Positions 33,557-42,300 of a DNA stretch of 64,000 bases are shown piece after piece. Source of the stretch: a virus. Every line of letters begins with the position of its first letter. Position 1 is the first letter of the stretch. The stretch is taken from IMG/VR virus record IMGVR_UViG_3300047563_000187, positions 62,001 to 126,000 of that record. One strand, 5' to 3'. The position numbers and the translations under genes are program-made. Below the pieces are notes generated by a model. The model made no database searches. It was given only the letters and a program-made list of their open reading frames with translations, and had not been told where the DNA came from.

Positions 33557-34187
33557 TGTTCAAATCCTCGATAGATGGGAACTGGATATCATCACCAGTG
33601 AACTTCTGCAGTGCAATCTCAATGTCCTTCATCGCTTCTTCACCGTCGGTTACCCACAGCTTCAGCAGACGAGCGATATCAGTTGCCTGTTTTGCCCACT
33701 TAATTCCTTCCTTCGACGCTTCCGCCGAGTTAGGGTTAAAGTATGCCTCTTTGCTCTTGTAGTAGCAGTCGGAGAATAGGCTGGTGAGGCCGGAAACCGG
33801 TGAAATGTTTACCGCGTTACCGAAACGCCACTCAATGAACTGCAGGCCCTGAGCGAGTGCCCACATCTTCATACCTTTCTCATAGCCATCCTTCACCCTT
33901 TCGATGTGGGACAGTTTCTGCAGCTTAGTCACTTCAGCTACATCAAAGTACACGTCCCGATACAGACGTACGCCGTCAACTGGAAGTTCCAGCAGTTCAG
34001 CGATGACATCCTCATCGTTAGATGCAAGTAGGGCTGCCTCTAGGAAAGACCGTTGAATCTTATCCTTGTGGATAATCTCAATCAGGTCTACCAAGGACCG
34101 TTCTACTTTACCCTCAAGCAGAGCATCTACTAGAGGGTCGGCCTCCTTAGTGGAGGCCTTCCAGAGCTTGTATCTGTGATCAAACAT
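33540..34187 (-). CDS. Hypothetical protein in the head/RNA polymerase operon
   Basis: A 215-residue helical protein. ATG 34187 overlaps the stop of the 600-residue gene (ATG-TT-TGA), so the two are coupled. It is rich in Leu, Lys and Glu, with an acidic end, and lacks cleavage motifs. No domain is recognised. It may be an assembly factor or a polymerase partner. Confidence 0.55.
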   Translation of the reverse strand: MFDHRYKLWKASTKEADPLVDALLEGKVERSLVDLIEIIHKDKIQRSFLEAALLASNDEDVIAELLELPVDGVRLYRDVYFDVAEVTKLQKLSHIERVKDGYEKGMKMWALAQGLQFIEWRFGNAVNISPVSGLTSLFSDCYYKSKEAYFNPNSAEASKEGIKWAKQATDIARLLKLWVTDGEEAMKDIEIALQKFTGDDIQFPSIEDLNNESDN

Positions 34188-35982
34188 CTCGTGACAGTTG
34201 TTCGAGGCGTACGCAGTTCTCACCTAGTGAACGGTAAGTGTTGCGGATAGCCGTAATCAGGTCGCTCAGTGCTTCAGGATCCATGTCGTCGGACAGCTTG
34301 TCGGACTTCAGACGGGCCAGGAACAGGATACGTCCCATCTTGTCTACCGCCTGGAGGATATCCGGCAGGTATTCACCGATGGTCTCGTACATGTCAGGGT
34401 CAGACAGCAGTTCTGACATGATAGTAGCTTCAACTACCTGCTTGTCCTTGGTGTCAGTCGCCTTGCGGATAGCCAGGTTGGCACCACGCAGACGCTGATC
34501 CTTATTACCGGTGTATGGCTCATCCGGAGAGATACGCTCACCGTACTGCGGCATCGGAGTTACACGTTGCTTCTCTGCAGACTTCTGCATAGGAGCGGAC
34601 ATGACGATCTCCACCTTACCCTTCTCTTCGGCAGACTTCATGAAGCGTTCTGCATCACCCAGTTGCAGACCTTGGTCGACAACCATGATGCGAACTACGT
34701 CAGCCTTGCCACCTACTTCACGGCCGTCAATAGAGAACACACCGCCGCGGGCAACCAGAGTGTGACGCTCAGCCAGGTGAGACATAGCACGCATCTCGTG
34801 ACGACGTAGGGCTACGCCCAGGTCAGTCTCGAACTCGTTGCTCACGTGGGTGTACGGAGCATAGGTGCACACCGGGTTCAGGAACCATACATCGCGTTCC
34901 TTGACGGATAGGCCATGCATGTTGTTCAGGACTTCGATACGCTCTACACCATCACGGCAGGAGATGGTCAGACCTTGAGGGGTACGCAGGACGGAGCGGA
35001 TGGAGGCTGTGTCGTAGTTGGTACCGTTAAAGATAACAACACGACCGTCTACCTGGCCGATTTCACCGATCTTCTTCAACTTAAGACGGTCGATGATGTC
35101 CTTGTAGTTGATCTCTTGATCCACGATCACTGGAGGACGGCTGTGAGTGAAGTCACGCACGGAGCCATCTTCGAAGGCAACGAGGAACTTCAGGTCGTTG
35201 GTCGGCAGGATTGCACCACCGATCAGGTTACCGTCACGCTTAACGAACATGTAGCCGCGGCCAGAGTCGTTACGCTTAGCGTAGCCGAAGTTGTTTGCAC
35301 CAAAGCTTTCCACCGCAACGCGAAGAGTAGCCGGAGCACCCTTAACGTGGTAGCCCTTCTGGAGGATGTCCTGAATAGCTTGTTCATCCAGACCCTTACC
35401 GGAAGTGATCACCTGGGGGATCTCTACGGACACGGTCTCTTCGACAGGCAGATTGCTCTTAACTGCTTCAACCAAGCCCTCTACGTCGAGGAACTTGGAG
35501 AGAGTAGCTACGAGGCTAGCGTCTTCAGTCAGAAGCTGCAGGAGCTCCTTACGCATCTCAGGATTCATAGCTGCCGCCATGTCAGCAATTCGGCTACCGG
35601 ATGCATAGACGTACTTGCCGGTACGGGGCGGCACGATTACGTCTTTAAGGTCAGGGTTACGGACGGCAGAAGACGGAGTCTTAGCCTTACGACCCATGTT
35701 TTCGTTCTGGTTAGCGGTAATCTGTTCGACGGTCTTCTTGGTCAGAGGCATGAATTGCTTCTTGTCTGCCATGAAGATGGAGTCGATGGGATACACAGTA
35801 CCGTCTTTGGCGATAACCGGAACGAAGAAGTTGCTGCCGCCTTGGGCAAGCACGAAGCAGCCAACCTGCACGCCGGAGTTTTCTGGAAGCTCTTCAGTCA
35901 TGTCGTTGAACGACAGGATGAACTTCGTCAGCTCCGGGGCAATCTTGGCCAGCTTCTCTTGAGCTAGTTCGCCTAAATTCAT
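34180..35982 (-). CDS. Large unknown protein after beta' (possible polymerase partner)
   Basis: The 600-residue protein lies directly downstream of the beta' C-terminal gene in the same operon. It opens with LAQEKLAKIAPEL and contains MQKSAEK, both similar to the putative cleavage motif, so it may be packaged. The central part (residues about 200-400) is beta-rich with a run of short strands (VIFNGTNYDTASIRSV). The C-terminal 100 residues are helical. I find no known domain. Large phage polymerases have a fifth, phage-specific subunit, so that is one possibility; a plain virion protein is another. Confidence 0.6.
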   Translation of the reverse strand: MNLGELAQEKLAKIAPELTKFILSFNDMTEELPENSGVQVGCFVLAQGGSNFFVPVIAKDGTVYPIDSIFMADKKQFMPLTKKTVEQITANQNENMGRKAKTPSSAVRNPDLKDVIVPPRTGKYVYASGSRIADMAAAMNPEMRKELLQLLTEDASLVATLSKFLDVEGLVEAVKSNLPVEETVSVEIPQVITSGKGLDEQAIQDILQKGYHVKGAPATLRVAVESFGANNFGYAKRNDSGRGYMFVKRDGNLIGGAILPTNDLKFLVAFEDGSVRDFTHSRPPVIVDQEINYKDIIDRLKLKKIGEIGQVDGRVVIFNGTNYDTASIRSVLRTPQGLTISCRDGVERIEVLNNMHGLSVKERDVWFLNPVCTYAPYTHVSNEFETDLGVALRRHEMRAMSHLAERHTLVARGGVFSIDGREVGGKADVVRIMVVDQGLQLGDAERFMKSAEEKGKVEIVMSAPMQKSAEKQRVTPMPQYGERISPDEPYTGNKDQRLRGANLAIRKATDTKDKQVVEATIMSELLSDPDMYETIGEYLPDILQAVDKMGRILFLARLKSDKLSDDMDPEALSDLITAIRNTYRSLGENCVRLEQLSRDV

Positions 35983-36026
35983 CGATGGATTCTCCTAGGT
36001 AATCATCAATAGTTTATCATTGACGA

Positions 36027-36046
36027 AGGGGTTGTTGCCAACCCCT
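36027..36046. terminator. Hairpin after the beta' C-terminal gene
   Basis: GGGGTTG-TTGC-CAACCCC at the end of the gene; the T run is weak. Confidence 0.45.
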
Positions 36047-36053
36047 ATCAGAA

Positions 36054-37889
36054 TTAGTACTTACCGTCCTTGCCTTCACCGAACGCCCCACCGATCATGT
36101 ATGGAGTAATCGGGTCGGTACCGCTGGTTTCAGCCTTGTGGCCCATAACCATGGCTTCACGCAGGCTCTTACCGAGCTGTTTGAACGCCAGACGGGATAC
36201 CCAGTTGTCATCGTACAGCTTGGCAGTCTTGATGCCAGGTACGAGTGGGGTGATGGATAGACCGCTCTTAGATACCACTACGTTCTTCACGCCGTGAGAT
36301 ACTAAGTATGCCACATGGTTCTTATCCAGCAGAGTACCCGGGGTGTATTCCAGAGCATGCTCAGCCAGTTGGCGACCAAAGGCCTTTTCAGTAGGGATGG
36401 TTTCCGCATCTTCACGCAGAGCGTTGTGGATGTGGTTGATGGAAACTACCTGGCCAGGCAGGAAGCCTGTGTTACCAGCGTCCTTGACTGTCACATACTT
36501 GACCAGGTTGCGAGCAATCAGGTCGAAGTGACGAGGATCCAGCTTGTTGCCGCCTTCTTGGTAGATGTGACGCAGCTGGTTGGACATGTAGGCACGACCA
36601 GTACCGATACCTCTTAATGAAGTCAGTTTACGCGGGTTTACAGTACCACTGGACAGAGGATCACCCTGTTTGATGGCATCACCTACGTGAACCTCTACAT
36701 CCTGGCTGTTAGGAACGAAGTGCATGGTGTTACCCACGAATACTCGGTGGTCCTTCAGTTCAGTCTGCTCGATCTTGCTCACGACACCGTCTACAGTGGA
36801 GATAACGGCTTCATCCTGGAAGTTCTCCGGGTTGGTCAGCAGGTTATCTGTCAGTTCGTACGGGTTGCTTGCCTTACCGGCTTTCGCATCGTGCTTGGTA
36901 GACAGGATCATCTGGGTCAGAACTTCGGATGCTGACTGAGCAGCTACTACACCTACGTTCTCCCCGATTTCCGGAACCTTACCGCGGGCGTTCAGCCCGT
37001 AGCACTTGCAGCACACGCCATCCTTAGCTTCACAGGTAAGTGTGGTGCGGATCTTGATGTTCGTCTTACCGGAGTGCTTGAGCTCGGAGTAATACGCCTC
37101 ATCGATCAGCTTGTTGGTGCCGGCTTCGTAGTGGAACATGACACGCTTCTTGTCAGCTACTGGATACATCATACCGTTAGCAGTATGACAATCAGGTACG
37201 GTCACAACCTCATGATAGAGGTTAGGAGTGATCGACTTGAACATGTCACCTGGCTTACTGGTAGACAGCTGTGCCTGTACAACGTTACCACGACCCCAAT
37301 AGGACATCGCCAGCTGCTCAGCAGCAGACAGACCTTCAGCGAAGGAGTGAGTGATGGCCAGAGGGATAGGAGTCCCGTCGATCTTCTTACTTTGGATAGG
37401 AGAAGAAGTACCTTGTTGCAGCTGGGATGGGTTACCACGAGCACCGGTCTGAGCCATGATTGCCGCGGTAGACTTCTTACCGAGCATGTACTCCAGGTTC
37501 TGCTTAGTCAGCAGCCCTTGATACTTAGTGGTCGTGTCGATCAGCTTCTCGTTACGCTCACGAGTAGAGATATCTCCCAGGCCCATAATGTGGTTAACCT
37601 GTGTCTCATACTCCGCCAGCATAGCCTTACGCTCTTCACTGTCGTTGTAGTAGTCGGACAGCGGAGTGGAGTAGCCATGGTCAGTAGCAGTATTGAAGAA
37701 CAGATTGGACACAGCAGTAATGGCACGAGGGGCATCTTCTCCGCCGTGCGTAACGATGTCAGCGATAAGGTCCTTCACGCCGTTCTTGTCCAGAACACGG
37801 GTAGGATCGAATCGCTTTTGCACTTCCGGAGGCAGAAGACGCTTAACGCGAAGAGCTCCGGGTGTGATGATTCTTTCTGAATTGCTCAT
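36054..37889 (-). CDS. RNA polymerase beta' subunit, C-terminal half
   Basis: The 611-residue protein matches the second half of bacterial beta'. It has a bridge-helix region (IMAQTGARGNPSQLQQ near 140-155), then FAEGLSAAEQLAMSYWGRG, then TSKPGDM. A cysteine motif (C-E-A-x-x-G-V-C-C-x-C) follows, and the late signature GENVGVVAAQSASEVLTQM as in GEAVGIIAAQSIGEPGTQ. ATG 37889 follows AAGGTG; the frame opens with GTG 37898. The first half of beta' is fused to beta in the gene at 39371-43960, so beta' is split after the active-site domain. Repeat B lies immediately upstream. Confidence 0.88.
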   Translation of the reverse strand: MSNSERIITPGALRVKRLLPPEVQKRFDPTRVLDKNGVKDLIADIVTHGGEDAPRAITAVSNLFFNTATDHGYSTPLSDYYNDSEERKAMLAEYETQVNHIMGLGDISTRERNEKLIDTTTKYQGLLTKQNLEYMLGKKSTAAIMAQTGARGNPSQLQQGTSSPIQSKKIDGTPIPLAITHSFAEGLSAAEQLAMSYWGRGNVVQAQLSTSKPGDMFKSITPNLYHEVVTVPDCHTANGMMYPVADKKRVMFHYEAGTNKLIDEAYYSELKHSGKTNIKIRTTLTCEAKDGVCCKCYGLNARGKVPEIGENVGVVAAQSASEVLTQMILSTKHDAKAGKASNPYELTDNLLTNPENFQDEAVISTVDGVVSKIEQTELKDHRVFVGNTMHFVPNSQDVEVHVGDAIKQGDPLSSGTVNPRKLTSLRGIGTGRAYMSNQLRHIYQEGGNKLDPRHFDLIARNLVKYVTVKDAGNTGFLPGQVVSINHIHNALREDAETIPTEKAFGRQLAEHALEYTPGTLLDKNHVAYLVSHGVKNVVVSKSGLSITPLVPGIKTAKLYDDNWVSRLAFKQLGKSLREAMVMGHKAETSGTDPITPYMIGGAFGEGKDGKY

Positions 37890-38030
37890 TGCACACACCT
37901 TCTTGGTTGATCAACTAGCTCTATTTTAGAGCTTACTGGTTTAGGCACATGTGTGTGGCCTCTTTGGGTCTGTGGCCGGTGTGTTCCAGGCCTCAAACCG
38001 CGTCCTGACAGCATTCTACTACAAAATGTG

Positions 38031-38283
38031 TGCGATGTGTCGATGTTCCACCTCCCAAACACACCCTATATCAGAAAATCCCAACCACCCCTCTCTATTT
38101 ATTTATTTATATTTTCCTTACGAGAGATAGAGAGATATATAGAGAACGACACATTAGGTGTTTTAAGGAAGTAGGTATGTATTTTGGGGTGGAACACACG
38201 ACACAACCGACACATACTGGCCGAAAAGCCTATGAAATCGTTGTTTTATGTGTCGATTAGACTCAAAATGACCCGACACATGA
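38031..38283 (+). repeat. Repeat B: iteron-rich non-coding element
   Basis: Plus-strand copy of the element found inverted at 9536-9800. It holds TGTGTCG or its complement at 38036, 38147, 38199, 38208, 38249 and 38274, an ATTTATTTATTTAT tract and the same conserved blocks. It lies in the 456-base space between the beta' C-terminal gene and the next gene. Flanking bases 37936-38030 and 38284-38345 add more GTGTG/CACAC stretches, such as CACATGTGTGTGG and TGTGCACA. No gene is supported here; the open frame has no convincing start. Confidence 0.75.
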
Positions 38284-38345
38284 CCTAAAAATGTTCCAGT
38301 TAGAAAGCAAAATGTGCACATCAGGAGGCCTGTGTGCACACTTTC

Positions 38346-38570
38346 TTACTTGATGATCCGATTTAGGATCCGATTGTCTGGCGAGAAGTTGACTGGTTTG
38401 CCATCCCGGGAGACCGGACGTGTAGTTCCACCATATGAGGACGACTTTGGAGAGAAGTCCGTAGGTTTTCCTACCTTAGCTTGCGTTAAGTTGGCCGGAA
38501 TACGGGTTGTCGGAGTCGACGTCTTCGGATTGGTCATCTGTCTGACCTTCGCCAGTAGTCTTGCTGACAT
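38346..38570 (-). CDS. Small unknown protein in the beta' gap
   Basis: A 74-residue basic, Ser/Thr/Pro-rich protein. ATG 38570 follows GGAGG, which is why it is accepted despite a 95-base overlap with the gene at 38476. It opens MSARLLAKVRQM, again a Leu-x-Lys start, and is otherwise probably disordered. No family known. Confidence 0.55.
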   Translation of the reverse strand: MSARLLAKVRQMTNPKTSTPTTRIPANLTQAKVGKPTDFSPKSSSYGGTTRPVSRDGKPVNFSPDNRILNRIIK

Positions 38571-39183
38571 AGTAACCTCCAATGCTACCTACGGCTCTGC
38601 CGATTAGGTTGCCTGTAGCTGCACTGTTCAGAACAGTGCTCAATCTGGCCAGTTGTGACACCTTACCAGCTGCCGGCATGGCCTTAGCAGCGTACAAACC
38701 ACGAGCCAAACCTGCCAGAATACCTACATTGCCGCCCATTTCGACGCCACGACGGTGAATTTCGTCTCTTGGAGCCTGCAGGACTCCAGGAAGCTTGTTC
38801 TTGTAGTCTAGATACGCCATGGTGCCGCCAGTAGCCAGTCCGCCAAGCATGCCACCTACCAGCATCGGTCCAAAAGTCCCGACTGTGGAGCTCATAGGTG
38901 TGAATAGACGAGCTTTGTGAACTAGTGCATTGCCTGCACGAGCCCCTAGCTTCAATCCACCCAGTACACCAGCTTGTACAATGGCATCCTGAAGAGGATT
39001 ATCTTCAGCCAGCTTGGTGAAATTACCAGTTTGGCTGTTGGAGCCATTGCGGTTGAACACTGACATCATCTTTGAGCGGACATATAGACCAAAACGGCGA
39101 CGTGGGTCACCGTGCTGGAGGTATTGTGCCACCTGTTTGACCTCAGGGGTCAAAACGGTAGAGTTGTTGGTGCTGTCTGCCAT
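38476..39183 (-). CDS. Gly-rich membrane-like virion protein in the beta' gap
   Basis: The 235-residue protein has a basic N-terminal third and a long Gly-rich hydrophobic region at about 85-125 (LVGGMLGGLATGGTMAY). A second hydrophobic stretch lies near 145-165, and the tail is acidic. FTKLAED near residue 56 is a cleavage-like motif. It lies between the two halves of beta' and looks like a packaged virion protein. Confidence 0.6.
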   Translation of the reverse strand: MADSTNNSTVLTPEVKQVAQYLQHGDPRRRFGLYVRSKMMSVFNRNGSNSQTGNFTKLAEDNPLQDAIVQAGVLGGLKLGARAGNALVHKARLFTPMSSTVGTFGPMLVGGMLGGLATGGTMAYLDYKNKLPGVLQAPRDEIHRRGVEMGGNVGILAGLARGLYAAKAMPAAGKVSQLARLSTVLNSAATGNLIGRAVGSIGGYYVSKTTGEGQTDDQSEDVDSDNPYSGQLNAS

Positions 39184-39335
39184 TATAACCCCTTCATTCT
39201 TCGTAGCAGCTTGATCACCCTGTTAGCCGTATGACGTCTCTCTTTGTTGAACGTACGGATTGCCTTGATGGCACCGATGCTCATACCTAGAGTCATCCCT
39301 TGGCGTAGGTAATCTGGGCTGTAGTTATCGTTCAT
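39183..39335 (-). CDS. Small basic protein downstream of the RNA polymerase gene
   Basis: A 50-residue protein starting at ATG 39335 behind GAGGTG. It has a short hydrophobic stretch (TLGMSIGAIKAI) and a strongly basic second half (FNKERRHTANRVIKLLRRM). It lies just after a hairpin that follows the beta-beta' gene. Function unknown. Confidence 0.55.
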   Translation of the reverse strand: MNDNYSPDYLRQGMTLGMSIGAIKAIRTFNKERRHTANRVIKLLRRMKGL

Positions 39336-39348
39336 AGACACCTCAATA

Positions 39349-39366
39349 GAGGGCCCGAAGGCCCTC
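39349..39366. terminator. Hairpin after the beta-beta' fusion gene
   Basis: GAGGGCC-CGAA-GGCCCTC with little T run. Confidence 0.5.
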
Positions 39367-39370
39367 ATCC

Positions 39371-42300
39371 TTACCCCTTGATCTTAATCGGAGTATTGTC
39401 GTCAATCTCGCCGCGTTCAAGAGCCTTCATAGCTTCATCTTCCGATGCAAACTCGACGACTGCCTTCTCGTGGTCCGGCTTGGTCAGGTGTACAGAACCC
39501 AGGATAGCTTCGTGACCAGGAGCAAACATCGGGTTACCGAAGCCCTTACGAGCATCGTGTAGGTGGTGTTCTGGCAACAGCTTCTCTTTCGCTTCCTTGA
39601 TGGCCTCTGGGGACATCGGAACGAACGCAGACATAGCGTCACCGTCATAGTCAGCAGCATAACCCGGCAGGTGCAGAATGTTAAGACCGATAGTCTTACC
39701 TGCAACTGGAATCGGCTTCAGGGCCATGATGTTGGTACGCATCAGGGTTGGAGCACGGTTCAGGATCAGCGGAACCTCGTCTACCATCTTGTTGAAGGAC
39801 GCAGTAGCAGCGGTGTTACGCTCTTCGTACGCCTTCTTAGCAGCAGCCAGGTCGTAACCCTTCTGAGACAGGTCGCGGATGATGTGCATCTTGTACATCT
39901 CCCACAGCTGCTCTTTAGGGAACTTCGCTTCGTTGAAGCCTACGTCCGGAGCCGCGTAGATTACAGCACGACCAGAGAAGTCCTGCTTCTTACGCAGAAT
40001 CTTGTCGTGGAAGTAACCGTACTTCGGAGAGGTAGTACCTGTGATGGAAGTCATCAGGCCCTTCACACCCTTCTGCTTGGATTCATAGTCGATAGGGTCA
40101 CCACCGGCCATGATAGCCTTCGCACCGGCATACAGGTCACGACGCAGATCCGCCATACCTTCCATATCCGGCAGTACCATATCCTTTCCGCCTGCCTCTT
40201 CGTAGATCTTGTTGATCCGATTGGAGACCAGCATGTGGTGTTGGTACAGCTTGTTCACGTCACCATACTCGATGTTCTGGTTGGTGATGGAGATTGGACG
40301 CATCTTCGGAGGGATGACCGGTACATGGTGCAGAACCATCGCCTTATCCAGCTCCTTGTGACCCTGAGAGTGCAGACCGTGCAGGAACTTCAGACGCTTG
40401 ATGGCGTCGTTACGCTTGCTCACGGAGGTGCTCTTCTTGATAGCCTCTTTCAGGGCTTCAATTTCCTCTGCAGGATCGATGTCTTGAAGCATCTGCTTGA
40501 ATGCTTCGCCGCCAACCTGAGGCTCGACGTACTCGTCGTACTTCTCGGCCTTCTTGGTGATGCCACCAATGATGCCTACCTGACGTAGAACCTTGTCGTT
40601 ATCGTGGGTGTCGACGATGTCGTACAGACCCTTCTCACGACGAACCACACCGTAACGGCCAGAAGTGATGTTGTCGAACTCCTTCTGGTTGATGTTCAGG
40701 ATGGTCTTCAGCGGGTTCTCCAGGTTCGGGTTAACGATTGGCTCCGCCAGAGTGTAGTGAGACCACTTGCTCCCTTCGAAACCACCAGTGATGGTCTGGT
40801 CGAAGATAGAGCCAGGTTCGCCCTTCTGAGTACGAGCTTTCATGCTGATGGTGTTAGTCACCTGACCCTTGGAAAGGTTCAGCACGTCGTTATCGGTCAT
40901 CGGACCGGCCTGCAGGAAACCTTCCTTATGGCTTACCTTGATACCAGAACCACGCAGGTAGTCCAGGAACTTCTTGGTAGCGAAGGTAGTCTTCGGCTGT
41001 GGCAGAGGCATACCCTTCATCAGACGTTCCCAGTAATCGTGGGTGTCGGAGTTGATACCACCTTCGGACTTCACAGTGCCAATTTCCTTCAGGTTCTTAC
41101 GAGCATCGGAGCCCAGCAGACCCAGGAATTCCATGTAAGACACGGCCTTGGCACCATCGTCACCGCCTTTGGTAGGTTGTGCGTTGTTGTCATAGCCACC
41201 TACGGAACGGGCAGAGTAGTTCGCGTCGGTAGTCTTGTTCAGCTTGATGATGTACTGAGGACCTGCAAGAACCTTGTCACCGATGGTCTTCCCGGAAACC
41301 GGGTCGTAAATTTCTTCGGTGTCAGACAGGTTGTGCTTCTTCAGATCATCCATCACTTTGACGATGTTGTTCTGGTTTTCGTAAACGACAGTCTTGTAAG
41401 GCTCGCCGGTCTTCTTGGCGATCTTCGCAGCTGCAGTTTCCAGAACTTGGCCCAGGTTGATACGAGAAGTAACAGACGCAGGGTTCAGCACCAGATCAAC
41501 AGGCTTACCTGTATCACGGCTGTGCGGCATCTCGTGGTCTTCCATGATGTGGGAGATAACCCCCTTGTTACCGTGCAGACCAGTGATCTTGTCACCAATC
41601 TCCAGGTCACGCTCACAGCGAACCAGGATACGTACGTTCTCGGAGTCGGTGTAGACGTCTACAACTTCGCCCGGCTCTTCGTGATCCCACACCTCGGACA
41701 CAACCTTGTACGGGTTGGTCAGAGTCTTGTAGAGACGACCTAGGACCTTGTCGGTCTCGGTAGCCTGACGCTCTTCCAGAACTGCAAAGACCGGATCACC
41801 GTACTCCAGCTTAGTGCCCTTCTTAGGGAAACCACGCTCATCCAGCTTAGCCAGCTGAGACGGAGTGAACTTGGAAGTCTGCTTGGACAGCAGAGCCTTG
41901 TTCGTCTTGGTAATCTTGGTGATGGTGTAGTCGAACTTGTAGGCATGGTGGCTACGCAGAGACTTAGTCGCAGAGCGAGATGCGACGATACCATCTTCGT
42001 GGTTGTAACCCTTGTAAGGCATGTAGGCCACGTGCAGGTTCTTACCGATGGCCAGTACGCCATCCTTGGTGTAGTTGTTGTCAGCCAGAGTCTGGCCGGC
42101 AGTCACCTTGTCACCTACCTTGTGCTGGTACGGTTCGTCATCATGGAATCCTTTCATGTTGAACGGCAGGTTCTTCACGAAGTCAACTACATGGTTCTTA
42201 CCATCAGCACCCTTGATGTGGACTTCCTCGTCGGTAGCCTTGGTGATGATGCCGTCGGTAGGAGCCAGAGTAGAGATGATCTTCCCGATGTGGTGAACAT

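Noticed and set aside
36054-39371. Frameshift or sequencing error as the cause of the beta' split
   Set aside because: The two halves are separated by 1.5 kb with other genes and a terminator-like hairpin, and the second half has its own ribosome site.
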